A DNA stretch of 64,000 bases from Methylobacterium tardum. GTDB lineage: Bacteria > Pseudomonadota > Alphaproteobacteria > Rhizobiales > Beijerinckiaceae. Numbering within the stretch: position 1 is the stretch's first letter; the number at the start of each line of letters is the position of its first letter. Made by a program: the position numbers and the translations under genes. The notes beneath the pieces are model-generated. The model made no database searches, was not told where the DNA came from, and was given only the letters and a program-made list of their open reading frames with translations. The DNA is taken from NCBI RefSeq assembly GCF_023546765.1, contig NZ_CP097484.1, forward strand, positions 3,380,001-3,444,000, read 5' to 3'. Shown piece after piece: positions 8,083-17,291 of this stretch.

Positions 8083-9099
8083 ATGATGGCCATCGACCTC
8101 ACTCGCGACCGTGCCGCCGCAACGCCGGATGCGGCCGTTCAGCCGCGGCGCTTCCCGATGATCGACGCGGCGCGCGCGGCCGCCCTCGCCGCGATGGCGA
8201 GCTATCACACGCTCTGGGATCTCGGGTTCCTGCGGCTGACGGCCGAGAACTACGCGCTGACCCCGGCGGGGCGGATCGCGGCCGAGATGATCGCCGGCAG
8301 CTTCCTCGTCCTCGTCGGCATCGGGCTGGTCTTGATGAACGGCCGGGGCGTGCGGCCGAGACCGACACTCCTGCGCCTCGCGCGGATCGGCGGCGCTGCC
8401 CTTCTCGTCACCCTCGGAACATGGATCGTGTTCCCGGACGCGTTCGTGTTCTTCGGCGTCCTGCACTGCATCACCGTGGCGAGCCTGCTGGGCCTCCCGT
8501 TCCTGTTCGCGCCGGTCGCCGTGACTGTGTTGACAGCCGCCGCGTTCATCGCCGCGCCGCACGTCGTGCACGCGCCGATCCTCGACGCGCCGGCCCTCTA
8601 CTTCCTCGGCCTCGGATCGGGGACGCCCCGGACCAACGATTACGTTCCGCTCTTTCCCTGGTTCGGGCTCGTGCTGGCGGGGATCGCGGTCGGCAGGATC
8701 GGCCTGCCCCGTTTCGCGCGCTCGGCATTGGGCGCCTGGGCACCCCGTTCGGCGATCGGCCGGGCCGCGACCTGGGCCGGACGCCACAGCCTGGCGATCT
8801 ACCTGATCCACCAGCCCGTGCTGCTGGCGCTCCTCACCGGAATCGTGACGCTCACGGGCGCCAACCCGCGGGCGGGCCTGCGGGCCTTCCGGGCGGATTA
8901 CGTGACGATCTGCACGCGGACGGGTGGCGAGCGGCCCCTGTGCCGCATCGCGGCGCGCTGCACCTCCGAAGCGCTCCTCCGCGAGGATCTCTTCCGCGAG
9001 GATGGACGGCCGTTCAGCGGGCCGGAGCGCCTGCGCGCGCAGGCCCTCTCACAGCAATGCTACGCGACCCTTGAGCAGGCGGCCCGGACGGAGCGCTGA
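8083..9099 (+). CDS. DUF1624-type (heparan-alpha-glucosaminide N-acetyltransferase-like) membrane protein
   Basis: A 338-residue polytopic protein. It begins RFPMIDAARAAALAAMASYHTLWDLGFL, the start pattern of DUF1624/YeiB-like acyltransferase-fold proteins, and has about seven hydrophobic segments (for example LLVTLGTWIVFPDAFVFFGV and TVASLLGLPFLFAPV) with HSLAIYLIHQPVLLALL near residue 250. The roughly 80 C-terminal residues are soluble with four Cys (TICTRTGG, PLCRIAARCT, QQCYA). The family transfers acyl groups to sugars or glycans across the membrane; the substrate here is unknown. ATG at 8083 is used; a TTG at 8047 would add 12 residues. Confidence 0.75.
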   Translation: MMAIDLTRDRAAATPDAAVQPRRFPMIDAARAAALAAMASYHTLWDLGFLRLTAENYALTPAGRIAAEMIAGSFLVLVGIGLVLMNGRGVRPRPTLLRLARIGGAALLVTLGTWIVFPDAFVFFGVLHCITVASLLGLPFLFAPVAVTVLTAAAFIAAPHVVHAPILDAPALYFLGLGSGTPRTNDYVPLFPWFGLVLAGIAVGRIGLPRFARSALGAWAPRSAIGRAATWAGRHSLAIYLIHQPVLLALLTGIVTLTGANPRAGLRAFRADYVTICTRTGGERPLCRIAARCTSEALLREDLFREDGRPFSGPERLRAQALSQQCYATLEQAARTER

Positions 9100-9138
9100 T
9101 GCGCTCCGCCACCTGCGGGCGGCTTTCCGAAGATCCGC

Positions 9139-9705
9139 TCAGTCCTTGGCGCGCTCGACGTAGGACCCATCGGCCGTCATGACGACGACGCGGGTGCCGG
9201 CGGCGATGTGGGGTGGCACGGTCGTCCGCACGCCGTTCGAGAGCGTCGCGGGCTTGTAGGAGGACGAGGCCGTCTGACCCTTCAGGACCGGCTCGGTCTC
9301 GGCAACCTCCAGCGTCACGCGCTGGGGCAGCTCGATGGTCAGCGGCACGCCATTGTGGACCGAGAGCATGACGGCCATGCCCTCCTGAAGGTAAGGAGCG
9401 GCATCCCCGACCACGTCTTCCGGCACGGCGATCTGCTCGTAATTCTCGGGGTTCATGAAGTGGAACCCCTCGCCGTCGCTGTACAGGAAGGTGTGCTCGC
9501 GATCCTCCACGAAGGCGCGCTCGACCTGCTCGGTCGTCCGGTAGCGCTCCGAAACCTTCACGCCGTCGGTAATGCGGCGCATGTCCAGCTGGGTCACAGG
9601 CGTGCCCTTGCCGGGGTGGATGTTCTCGGCGAACAGGATCACGTAGAGCTTGCCGTCCTTCTCGGCGACGTTGCCCTTACGGAGCGTTGAGGCGATAACC
9701 TTCAC
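9139..9705 (-). CDS. efp: Elongation factor P
   Basis: A 188-residue protein of full family length with the KOW-like N-terminal domain and two OB domains. The start is the GTG at 9703-9705, which gives the usual [12 protein letters not shown] opening. The loop that reaches the ribosomal P-site reads HPGKGTP, so the modified lysine is Lys33. This fits beta-lysylation by EpmA and EpmB, encoded divergently just upstream. EF-P relieves stalling at proline runs. The C-terminal OB domain ends [25 protein letters not shown]. Confidence 0.95.
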   Translation of the reverse strand: MKVIASTLRKGNVAEKDGKLYVILFAENIHPGKGTPVTQLDMRRITDGVKVSERYRTTEQVERAFVEDREHTFLYSDGEGFHFMNPENYEQIAVPEDVVGDAAPYLQEGMAVMLSVHNGVPLTIELPQRVTLEVAETEPVLKGQTASSSYKPATLSNGVRTTVPPHIAAGTRVVVMTADGSYVERAKD

Positions 9706-9979
9706 GGAATAGCGTCCTGCATTGACAAGGGGGACCGCACGCGCCAAGCGCGGGCGCTGCATCTCGGACCCCGCCACTATCGCATCTCCGTTCCGGTTGC
9801 CAGCGGGCCGGCAGGAACGGTTGTCCGAGTGTACTCTCTTCCAGATCGCGACGCTCCGTTCTGAAGCCGAGGGTGGAACAGGGCCAGAGGATGCGTGTGC
9901 TCCGGAACGAGCTGCCTGTGCGAAGCCGTGCCCGCCGATGCCAGGTGGCGTCGCGTCGGTGTGATCGGCTGGGCCGGCC

Positions 9980-11035
9980 GTGACGGCACAGGGCACCGTT
10001 TGGTGGTCCCCGGAGCGTCACGTCGATCGCAGGCCGGCGCTTCTCATGCGCAACCGGGTTCTGTCGGCGTTCCGTGCCTGGTTCAGCGCGCGGGATTTCG
10101 TCGAGGCTGACGCGGCCTGCCTCCAGGTCTCGCCGGGCAACGAGGCGCATCTGTCGGCCTTCGCCACCGAGGCCATCGGGGCGAGCGGGGCACGAACGCC
10201 CCTGTTTCTTCACACGTCGCCGGAATTCGCCTGCAAGAAGCTGCTGGCGGCCGGGGAGACGAGGCTGTTCAGTGTCGCGCGCGTGTTCCGCAACCGCGAG
10301 CGGGGGCCGCTGCATCATCCCGAATTCACGATGCTGGAATGGTACCGCGTCGGCGCGCCCTACAGCGTGCTGATGGAGGATTGCGCCGACCTGCTGACAC
10401 TTGCGGCCGAGACCGCCGGGATGCGCCGGTTCACCTATCGTGGCCGGGAGACTGACCCGTTCGCCGAACCGGAGCGGCTGACGCTGGCTGAGGCCTTCGA
10501 CCGCTTCGCCGGCATAGACCTGCTCGCCACCGTCGCGCGGAGCGGCGAGACGGACCGCGATGGACTCGCCGCCGCCGTGTCGGGCGCGGACCTGCGGGTC
10601 GCTTCGGACGATACCTGGGCCGATCTGGTCTCCCGCGTGCTGGTCGCGCGGATCGAGCCGCATCTGGGCGTCGGGCGGCCGACCCTTTTGTGCGAATACC
10701 CGGTGAGCGAGGCGGCCCTCGCCCGGCCGGCCCCGCACGATCCCCGTGTCGCCGAGCGCTTCGAGCTCTACGCCTGCGGGGTCGAACTCGCCAACGCCTT
10801 CGGTGAACTCACCGATCCAGTCGAACAGCGCCGCCGTTTCGAGGCGGAGATGGCGGAAAAGCTCCGGGTCTACGGTGAGGCGTATCCGATCGACGACGAT
10901 TTTCTCGCCGCGCTGGCGGTCATGCCGGAAGCCTCCGGCATCGCCCTCGGGTTCGACCGGCTGGCGATGCTGGCCTGCGGCCGCACCCGCGTCGAAGACG
11001 TGATCTGGACCCCGGTCGCGGAGACGGCGCCGTGA
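9980..11035 (+). CDS. epmA: EF-P (R)-beta-lysine ligase
   Basis: A 351-residue truncated class II lysyl-tRNA synthetase homologue that attaches (R)-beta-lysine to EF-P. Motif 2 ([22 protein letters not shown], about residue 97) and motif 3 ([15 protein letters not shown], near the C-terminus) are visible, and there is no anticodon-binding domain, as expected for EpmA/GenX. It starts at a GTG and is divergent from efp with 274 bp between them. Its TGA overlaps the GTG of epmB, so the two modification enzymes are translationally coupled. Confidence 0.92.
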   Translation: MTAQGTVWWSPERHVDRRPALLMRNRVLSAFRAWFSARDFVEADAACLQVSPGNEAHLSAFATEAIGASGARTPLFLHTSPEFACKKLLAAGETRLFSVARVFRNRERGPLHHPEFTMLEWYRVGAPYSVLMEDCADLLTLAAETAGMRRFTYRGRETDPFAEPERLTLAEAFDRFAGIDLLATVARSGETDRDGLAAAVSGADLRVASDDTWADLVSRVLVARIEPHLGVGRPTLLCEYPVSEAALARPAPHDPRVAERFELYACGVELANAFGELTDPVEQRRRFEAEMAEKLRVYGEAYPIDDDFLAALAVMPEASGIALGFDRLAMLACGRTRVEDVIWTPVAETAP

Positions 11036-12074
11036 ACCGTGTTCTCCGGAGCGCCGAAGATCTGGCGGAAGCAGGCCTGATCTCGGCCGCGGAGGCCGAC
11101 GCGCTGCGGGCGGTGCTCGCGCGCTACGCCGTCTCGGTGACGGCCGACATGGCCGAGCTCATCGACCCCGCTGATCCCGAAGACCCGATCGCCCGCCAGT
11201 TCATCCCGGATCCCCGAGAGTGCGCGACGGCGCCGGAGGAGCGCGCCGACCCGATCGGCGACGCGGCCCACGCGCCGGTAACCGGCATCGTGCACCGCTA
11301 TCCCGACCGCGTGCTGCTGAAGCCGCTGCATGTCTGCCCGGTTTACTGCCGCTTCTGCTTCCGCCGCGAGACGGTGGGGCCGGACGGGCTCGGAACCTTG
11401 ACCGATGCCGAGCTCGAAGCGGCCTTCGCGTATATCGAGCGGGATCCGCGCATCTGGGAAGTGGTCCTCACCGGCGGTGACCCGTTCGCGCTCTCGAGCC
11501 GGCGGCTCGGCATCATCGCGCAACGCCTGTCGCGCATCGATCATGTGCGCGTGATGCGGCTTCACACGCGCGTTCCGGTGGTGAAGCCCGAACTGGTCAC
11601 CGAGACCCTTGTCCAGGCGCTGCAGCTTTTCGGGGGCGCGGTGTTCGTCGCCCTGCACGCCAATCACCCGCGCGAGTTCACGCCCTCTGCCCGTACCGCC
11701 TGTGCCGGCTGGTCGATGCCGGTATCCCGATGGTCAGCCAATCCGTGCTGCTGCGTGGCATCAACGACGACGCGGCGACGCTCGAGGCCCTGATGCGGAC
11801 CTTCGTGGAGAACCGAATCAAGCCCTATTACCTGCATCACGGCGACCTCGCCCCCGGCACCGGACACATGCGCACCGGGTTGGCGGAAGGTCAGGACCTG
11901 ATGCGCACCCTGCGCGGGCGCCTCTCGGGCCTCGCCCAACCGACCTACGTGCTCGACATCCCGGGCGGCCACGGCAAGGTGCCGGTCGGGCCGAACTACC
12001 TGCGCGAGACCGGCGCGGGCGCCCGGGTGACGGACCCGAACGGCTGTGACCACGCCTATCCACCGAAGGCGTAA
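11032..12074 (+). pseudogene. epmB: EF-P beta-lysylation protein EpmB (lysine 2,3-aminomutase family), frameshifted
   Basis: A radical-SAM KamA-family enzyme that makes beta-lysine for EF-P. The N-terminal 222 codons carry the cluster motif CPVYCRFC and the GGDPF loop, then reading goes wrong after SARTACAG. The rest of the protein (GINDD, KPYYLHHGDLAPGTGHMRTG, VLDIPGGHGKVP) continues in another frame up to 12074. Adding one C near 11706 restores CARLVDAGIPMVSQS. Both halves are well conserved, so either the frameshift is very recent or a base is missing from the sequence. It is coupled to epmA by a GTGA overlap. Confidence 0.85.
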
Positions 12075-12090
12075 GGGAGATTGTTTGACG

Positions 12091-12702
12091 ATGCGCAGGC
12101 TTTGGGGACGCCTCACCTCGGTAAACGTGCAGAAGGCGGTCTGGGGACTGGATGAGGCCGGGCTGGATTACGAGCGCGTGGAGGCCGGCGGTGCTCACGG
12201 CGTCGTCGACGATCCCGCGTACCGCGCGATGAACCCGAACGGGCTCGTCCCGACCCTGGAGGAGGATGGCTTCGCTCTCTGGGAATCGAACGCGATCCTG
12301 CGCTACCTCGCGACCATCGCCCCTGCCCTCGCGCTACCGGCGGATCCGCAGATGCGCGCCCATGTGGAGCAATGGGTCGATTGGCAGGCCACGAGCTTTA
12401 CGCCCGCGATGCGCGACGCGTTCTGGCAGCTTTTCCGGACCGCCGAGCCCGATCGCGCCGTGATCGCGGCTTCGCTGAAGAAGAGCGAGGCGATGGCCGC
12501 GATCCTCGACGCCCATCTGGCCGATCGGACCTACGTGGTCGGCGAGCAATTCGGCATCGCCGACATCGCCCTCGGCTGTGCGGCACATCGCTGGTTGAAC
12601 CTGCCCGCCGAACGGGTCGAGCGTCCGGCCCTGCGCCGCTGGTACGCGCGCATTGCGGCCCGGCCGGCCGCTGGCCGGGCTCTCGGCGAACCCATCGGCT
12701 GA
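12091..12702 (+). CDS. Glutathione S-transferase family protein
   Basis: A 203-residue protein with a thioredoxin-like N-terminal domain (RRLWGRLTSVNVQKAVWGLDE) and an all-helical C-terminal domain. The glutathione-site loop NPNGLVPTLEEDG and the WESNAILRYLA helix are clear, and the C-terminal domain has YVVGEQFGIADIALG, the usual N-capping box region. The first catalytic position is in RLTSVNVQK, suggesting Ser as the active residue; substrate unknown. ATG at 12091 is used; a TTG at 12085 has better spacing from AGGGAGA and is an alternative. It begins 16 bp after epmB. Confidence 0.85.
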   Translation: MRRLWGRLTSVNVQKAVWGLDEAGLDYERVEAGGAHGVVDDPAYRAMNPNGLVPTLEEDGFALWESNAILRYLATIAPALALPADPQMRAHVEQWVDWQATSFTPAMRDAFWQLFRTAEPDRAVIAASLKKSEAMAAILDAHLADRTYVVGEQFGIADIALGCAAHRWLNLPAERVERPALRRWYARIAARPAAGRALGEPIG

Positions 12703-12788
12703 GGTCGCGAGCGGGCTTGCCGAAGGGCCCGTGAGATCCACCTTGGCGGAGCGCCGCCGGAACGGGGCTGCACCCCACGGAGTCCCTG

Positions 12789-13436
12789 ATGGCCATCGAC
12801 CCGACCCTGCGCGACGCGCTGTCCGCCGTGACGCCGGCGAGTCTCGCCCGTGCCCTGACCCGAGCCGGCGTGAAGGCTCATAGCGTCCAGGGGCTGACCG
12901 GACCGGGTGGGAGCGCGATCGGCACAGCCTACACGTTGCGGATGATCCCGGCCCGCGATGATGCCGTGGGTGATCTTGCGGCGGCGATCGACACGATCCC
13001 CGAAGGCGCGATCGTGGTGATCGATGCGGCCCAGTCCGGCTTGGCCCTGCCGTTCGGGTCCATCCTGGCGGCGCGTCTCGCGCACCGTGGCGTCGCGGGC
13101 TTGGTGACCGACGGCGCCCTTCCGGCCGAGGTTGGGCTGCCAGTCTGGTCCGTGCCTGAGGCCGCGATCGGAACGCTCGCGCTGGTCGGCACGCAGCAGC
13201 CGGTCTCCTGCGGAGGCGCCGCGATCCATCCGGGCGACATCGTGGTCTGCGCCGACGGCGGCATCGTCGCGGTACCCGCCGCGCTCGCCGAACGGGTCGC
13301 CCTGGAGGCTGTGGAACAGCAGCGCCTCGATCTGTGGATCCAGCGCGAGGTCGAGAAAGGCGAGAGCCTCGCCACCCTGTTGCCGCCGGACGAAGCGGCG
13401 CTGGCCCGGTTCGAGGCCGAGACGAAGCCGGCGTGA
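12789..13436 (+). CDS. RraA-like / HMG-aldolase family protein
   Basis: A 215-residue protein of the RraA family. The middle holds the substrate loop GSILAARLAHRGVAGLVTDGALP, with the Arg and Asp that in relatives bind metal and pyruvate-type substrates, and the end has the typical GDIVVCADGGIVAVP followed by a long helix. Members act as 4-hydroxy-4-methyl-2-oxoglutarate aldolase/oxaloacetate decarboxylase or as RNase E regulators; sequence alone does not decide. Its TGA overlaps the GTG of the next gene. Confidence 0.8.
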   Translation: MAIDPTLRDALSAVTPASLARALTRAGVKAHSVQGLTGPGGSAIGTAYTLRMIPARDDAVGDLAAAIDTIPEGAIVVIDAAQSGLALPFGSILAARLAHRGVAGLVTDGALPAEVGLPVWSVPEAAIGTLALVGTQQPVSCGGAAIHPGDIVVCADGGIVAVPAALAERVALEAVEQQRLDLWIQREVEKGESLATLLPPDEAALARFEAETKPA

Positions 13437-14263
13437 ACGCCGTGTTCTTCCCGCTCTCGAAGGTGGTCTACTTCGTGATCACCCCTTCGAACTTCTTCAT
13501 CTTCGCCGTTCTGGCCGGCCTGCTGCTCCTGGCGGTCACGCGCCTGCGCCGCACCGGCTTCGGCCTCACCATCATCGGGGGCCTCGGCCTCGCGCTGGGT
13601 GGTTTGTCGCCGCTGTCGGAGGCGGTCCTGCTTCCCCTGGAACAGCGCTTCCCGGCCTACCCGCCGGACGGTCCTGCCCCGGCCGGTATCATCGTGCTGG
13701 GCGGCGGCATCGAGGCCGGCCTGTCCGAAGCGCGCGATCAGATCGTCGTCAACGACGCGGCCGAGCGGCCGATCTACCTTGCCGACCTGGCGCGCCGCTT
13801 CCCGACCGCGCGGCTCGTGTTCTCGGGCGGCAGCGGGTTCATCCGCGGCGGCATTGCGGAAGCCGACATCCTCAGCCGTCAGGCCGATGTCATCGGCGTC
13901 CCGCGCACGCGCCTGATCCTGGAGAACCGCTCCCGCAACACCCAGGAGAACGCGGCCTTCTCCGCATCCCTCGTCCAGCCGAAGCCGGGGGAGCGTTGGC
14001 TGCTCGTCACCTCGGCCTGGCACATGCCCCGCGCTGTCGGCTGTTTTCGGCAGGCCGGCTTCACGGTGGATGCGTTCCCGGTCGACTACCGGACGCGCGG
14101 CTGGAGCGACCTGACGCGCTTCAACGGTTTCGCCTCGGATGGATTGTTTCAGCTCGACCTCGCCGTGAAGGAGTGGATCGGGCTCGTGGTGTATCGGTGG
14201 TCCGGCTACACGCCGGACTGGCTGCCCGGCCCCGAAGATCCGGCCGGCAGCGCGAGCCGATAG
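13433..14263 (+). CDS. YdcF/ElyC-like DUF218 membrane protein
   Basis: A 276-residue protein with two N-terminal membrane helices (residues about 12-35 and 40-57) and a DUF218 domain. The domain begins AGIIVLGGGIEAG and contains FSGGSGF, ENRSRNTQENAAF and VTSAWHMPRAVGCFRQAG, all hallmarks of the YdcF/SanA/ElyC family. ElyC-type proteins affect envelope polysaccharide and peptidoglycan precursors; a precise role here is not shown. The GTG start at 13433 overlaps the RraA-like stop. The last 58 bp overlap the 3' end of the convergent DUF3253 gene. Confidence 0.85.
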   Translation: MNAVFFPLSKVVYFVITPSNFFIFAVLAGLLLLAVTRLRRTGFGLTIIGGLGLALGGLSPLSEAVLLPLEQRFPAYPPDGPAPAGIIVLGGGIEAGLSEARDQIVVNDAAERPIYLADLARRFPTARLVFSGGSGFIRGGIAEADILSRQADVIGVPRTRLILENRSRNTQENAAFSASLVQPKPGERWLLVTSAWHMPRAVGCFRQAGFTVDAFPVDYRTRGWSDLTRFNGFASDGLFQLDLAVKEWIGLVVYRWSGYTPDWLPGPEDPAGSASR

Positions 14264-14508
14264 ATTCCGCGGAAATCGTCCGGATCCACGGGCTTGCCCT
14301 TCCGCAGGATCGCGATCCGGCCGGCATGGGCGAGGCGCACGGCGACCCGACGCACCGGCTGCATCAGCGGGCCCCAGCCGTCGGGATGCGGTCCGCCCAG
14401 AGCTCGGGCGACTTCCGACGGACAGACGGTCTTGTCCGCGCCACGCGCGGTCACCAGGTCGAGCATCGTCGTCTCGATGACCGCGTCATCGGGTTTGGTA
14501 TCGGTCAT
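14206..14508 (-). CDS. DUF3253 family protein
   Basis: A 100-residue protein matching the small DUF3253 family: a winged-helix-like unit with TTMLDLVTARGADKTVCPSEVARALGG, then WGPLMQPVRRVAVRLAHAGRIAILRKGKPVDPDDFRGIYRL. It probably binds nucleic acid, an inference from the fold. Its ATG overlaps the stop of the DUF599 gene upstream (ATGA), so the two are coupled. Its 3' end overlaps the convergent YdcF-like gene. Confidence 0.85.
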   Translation of the reverse strand: MTDTKPDDAVIETTMLDLVTARGADKTVCPSEVARALGGPHPDGWGPLMQPVRRVAVRLAHAGRIAILRKGKPVDPDDFRGIYRLALPAGSSGPGSQSGV

Positions 14509-15266
14509 GTCCGTGCCTGCTCCGCCGAAGCTCCGAGCGGTCCCTCGTGCGGACCTTCCCCGACTTCAAGCAACGTTTTGCGGATCTCCGAGGCGAACTG
14601 ACGGCGCCACATGATGACCACGACCGCGGATGTCGAGACGACGAGCACGTAGGGGCTCACGAACCAGCCGAGATAGGCAAGCGCGAAGAAGAAGGCCCGC
14701 TGGCCCCGCGCGAAATGCCGGCCCGCGCTGACATTCATCGCGGCGAGGCGACGAACCGCCCGGAGCATCTCGGCTTCGCTCGCACCGGAGCCCTTCGACG
14801 GCACGGTGCCCAGCAGGATCGCCGCGTAATTGAACAGCCTGTAGGCCCAGGCGAACTTGAAGAAGGCGTAGACGAAGACCAGCGCCAAACCCGCGACCTT
14901 CAACTCCCAGGTCAGCCGGTTCGCCACGGTCCCGAACGGGAGGGTCGCGAAGAGGTTCAGCACATCGTCGCCGGAGCGCGACAGGGTCAGCACCGATCCG
15001 AGGGCGATCAGGGAGGTCGATGCGAAGAAGGCGGTGCCGTTCTGCAGCGAGGCGTTGATCTGGGTGTCGGCGACGCGATTTTCGCGGCTGATAACCTGCC
15101 GCGCCCAGTTCGAGCGATGGCCGTTCATGATCTGGCTCAGGGACAGCATGCGCCCGCGCAGCCGTCCCACGGAGAGCCCGTACGCCATCCAGGCCACGAT
15201 GAAGTAGACGAGCGCCCCGAGGTCCAGGGGCGAGAAGGCGGCACTGCCGGCGGACAGGTCGGGCAT
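14505..15266 (-). CDS. DUF599 family membrane protein
   Basis: A 253-residue protein with four predicted membrane segments, including LGALVYFIVAWMAYGLSV, TAFFASTSLIALGSVLTL, VAGLALVFVYAFFKFAWAYRLFNYAAILLGTV and FALAYLGWFVSPYVLVVSTSAVVVIMW. The soluble stretch RMLSLSQIMNGHRSNWA and the DTQINASLQNG motif are typical of the DUF599 family. Function is unknown. It is followed directly by the DUF3253 gene with a 4-bp overlap. Confidence 0.85.
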   Translation of the reverse strand: MPDLSAGSAAFSPLDLGALVYFIVAWMAYGLSVGRLRGRMLSLSQIMNGHRSNWARQVISRENRVADTQINASLQNGTAFFASTSLIALGSVLTLSRSGDDVLNLFATLPFGTVANRLTWELKVAGLALVFVYAFFKFAWAYRLFNYAAILLGTVPSKGSGASEAEMLRAVRRLAAMNVSAGRHFARGQRAFFFALAYLGWFVSPYVLVVSTSAVVVIMWRRQFASEIRKTLLEVGEGPHEGPLGASAEQART

Positions 15267-15371
15267 GATCTCCGGATCGCGGGCTCGGCGATGAGCCGCG
15301 ATGCCATACCAGCCTGCATGCCGATGCAGAACCCACCCGGTGCGGTCGTCGGGTCCGCCGAGACCGCGAAG

Positions 15372-15656
15372 TCAGCCGCGCAGGATCTCGAAGCCGCTCA
15401 GCGTCGGGATATCATCGCAGTTCCGAACCGCGACGTCGGTCACGCGGGCGCCGGGCGGCCCTGACCAGCACAGCGTCTCCATCTGTGCCACGGCCTCGCT
15501 CGGCCCGCTGAACATTGCCTCGACCGCACCGTCGTCGCGATTGCGCACGGTGCCGACGAGATTGCGCGCGCGGGCCTCGGACTGTGTCCAGGCCCGGTAC
15601 GACACGCCCTGCACGCGGCCTGTGATGACGACGGCGATCGTCCGTGTCTCGCTCAT
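15372..15656 (-). CDS. acyP: Acylphosphatase
   Basis: A 94-residue enzyme that hydrolyses acyl phosphates. The phosphate loop GRVQGVSYR is at residues 13-21 (catalytic Arg21) and the catalytic Asn is in VRNRDDG (about residue 39), followed by VEAMFSGP. The C-terminal VTDVAVRN and FEIL strands complete the ferredoxin-like fold. Full family length. It lies 57 bp after the formate/nitrite channel gene on the same strand. Confidence 0.92.
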   Translation of the reverse strand: MSETRTIAVVITGRVQGVSYRAWTQSEARARNLVGTVRNRDDGAVEAMFSGPSEAVAQMETLCWSGPPGARVTDVAVRNCDDIPTLSGFEILRG

Positions 15657-15713
15657 CTGAGCCTGTGCCTACCGAACGGGGCCCGCGCGGCATGCGCACG
15701 GGCCCGTGTGATC

Positions 15714-16559
15714 CTACTCGGCCGCGATGGGGCGACGGAGCCCGGCATCGACCACCGTCCGGGTCGCCCCGGTCCGGACGTGGGTGGAGTAGAGCATCAG
15801 GCCGGTGAAGGCGATGCCGCCGACGATGTTTCCGATGAGCGTCGGGATCTCGTTCCAGAGCAGGTAATCCATGACCGTCAGGTGGCCGCCCATGAGGATC
15901 GCCGACGGGAACAGGAACATGTTCACCACCGAGTGCTCGAAGGTCATGAAGAAGAACACCGTGATCGGCATCCACATCGCGATCACCTTGCCGGGCACGG
16001 AGGTGGACAGCATCGCGCCGATGACGCCGGTCGACACCATCCAGTTGCACAGCATGGCGCGGACGAAGAGCGTCAGCATGCCGGAGGCGCCGTACTTCTC
16101 GTAGCCCAGCGTCCGGGCCTCGCCGATCCCGGCGATCAGCTTGCCGACGGCGTTCGGCTCGGTGGCGAAGCCGAAGGTGAACACGATCGACATCATCACG
16201 GCCGTGGTCAGCGCGCCCGCGAAGTTGCCGAAGAAGACGAGGACCCAATTGCGCGCGACCCCCGCCACCGTGACGCCGGGGCGCTTGTCGATCAGGGCGA
16301 GCGGCGTGAGCACGCAGACGCCGGTGAACAGGTCGTAGCCCAGCAGGTAGAGCATCGAGAAGCCGACCGGGAACAGCAGGGCCGCAACCAGCGGCTGTCC
16401 GGTGGTCTGGTTGATCGTGACCGCGAAGGCCGCGGCGAGCGCCAGGATCGCGCCGGCCATGTAGGCCCGGATGAACGTGTCCTTGGTAGCCATGAAGACC
16501 TTCGCCTCACCGGCATCGACGGCCTTCTTCACGAAATCGGCGGGCGCCAGATACGACAT
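15714..16559 (-). CDS. Formate/nitrite transporter (FocA/NirC family)
   Basis: A 281-residue channel with six membrane helices. It starts MSYLAPADFVKKAVDAGEAKVFM, and family features include LFPVGFSMLYLLGYDLFTG and AMLCNWMVSTGV, with MTFEHSVVNMF carrying the conserved channel His. ATG at 16557-16559 is chosen because a GGGAGAG binding site lies just before it. The family moves formate or nitrite; in a methylotroph with an oxalate/formate locus, formate is an attractive guess but not shown by sequence. Acylphosphatase follows downstream. Confidence 0.92.
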   Translation of the reverse strand: MSYLAPADFVKKAVDAGEAKVFMATKDTFIRAYMAGAILALAAAFAVTINQTTGQPLVAALLFPVGFSMLYLLGYDLFTGVCVLTPLALIDKRPGVTVAGVARNWVLVFFGNFAGALTTAVMMSIVFTFGFATEPNAVGKLIAGIGEARTLGYEKYGASGMLTLFVRAMLCNWMVSTGVIGAMLSTSVPGKVIAMWMPITVFFFMTFEHSVVNMFLFPSAILMGGHLTVMDYLLWNEIPTLIGNIVGGIAFTGLMLYSTHVRTGATRTVVDAGLRRPIAAE

Positions 16560-16705
16560 GCACAACTCTCCCTCGCAGGCGGCCGGCAATCGTCGTTGAC
16601 CGACGGGCGCGCTGCGCAATCACGAATGGCCGGCAGGGTGCGGGACTGCCCGTCGCCCCCCGGCTCGGTCGTGCCCAAGCATGTTGCGTACCACTTGGCC
16701 GCCGA

Positions 16706-17137
16706 TCAGGCCGGCAGCCCGCGCGACCAACTGCTGAGTTCCCGGACGTAGGCGGGCGGCAGCTGCGCCGCGCGTGCCGCCGCGACGACGGCTTCCAGGT
16801 AGCCCGGCCGCGGGCGGCCCGGTGCAGCGGAGCCTCCGAGATAGATCAGCGCGCGCTTCACGCCGCCCGTGGTGCGGACCGGGAGGCTGGCCTTCGTGTA
16901 CAGGCCGCCCGACACGCCCTCATATCGATCGAGGGCCGGGATGTCGCCGACGGCCAAGTCCCAGAGCACGCCCCGGACGATGCGGCCGGGCGCGCGCACC
17001 ACCGAGGCGTAGCCTTCGCGCATGATGATGAAACGATAGCCTGGAAGATGGCCGCCGCCGACCAGCCGCGAAACCGGGCACCGCGGCGCCATCGCGGCGG
17101 CATCCATGTTGGCGCCGTAGGCGAAGTAGAGGGGCAC
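16706..17137 (-). CDS. Gamma-glutamylcyclotransferase-like protein
   Basis: A 143-residue protein of the GGCT fold. It begins MPLYFAYGANMD, the nucleotide-like YGxN loop of the family, and has the catalytic Glu73 in LDRYEGVSGGLY. These enzymes release 5-oxoproline from gamma-glutamyl peptides; the actual substrate is unknown. The AlgE/AIG2-like length is normal for bacterial members. It is the last gene of the minus-strand run coming from pccA. Confidence 0.85.
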   Translation of the reverse strand: MPLYFAYGANMDAAAMAPRCPVSRLVGGGHLPGYRFIIMREGYASVVRAPGRIVRGVLWDLAVGDIPALDRYEGVSGGLYTKASLPVRTTGGVKRALIYLGGSAAPGRPRPGYLEAVVAAARAAQLPPAYVRELSSWSRGLPA

Positions 17138-17168
17138 GCAGCCGCGATTCGCCTGCCGGCCGACCGGC

Positions 17169-17291
17169 TCACCGTCCGGCTTTACGCTCGTCGCGCCGCA
17201 CCGACCACTCGTTCGCGCGCATGGCGACGTAGGCGAGCGCCAGCGTAATGGCCGGGATTACGAATGTCACAAAGATCTCACCCGAACTCAT
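17169..17291 (-). CDS. 40-residue single-pass membrane protein
   Basis: ATG at 17289-17291 to TGA at 17169-17171 encodes 40 residues: a short N-terminus, one hydrophobic helix (IFVTFVIPAITLALAYVAM) and a charged tail (RANEWSVRRDERKAGR). The start overlaps the stop of the upstream 76-residue membrane protein (ATGA), strong evidence of a real, translationally coupled gene despite its size. It is the third gene behind pccA. No family is recognised. Confidence 0.65.
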   Translation of the reverse strand: MSSGEIFVTFVIPAITLALAYVAMRANEWSVRRDERKAGR

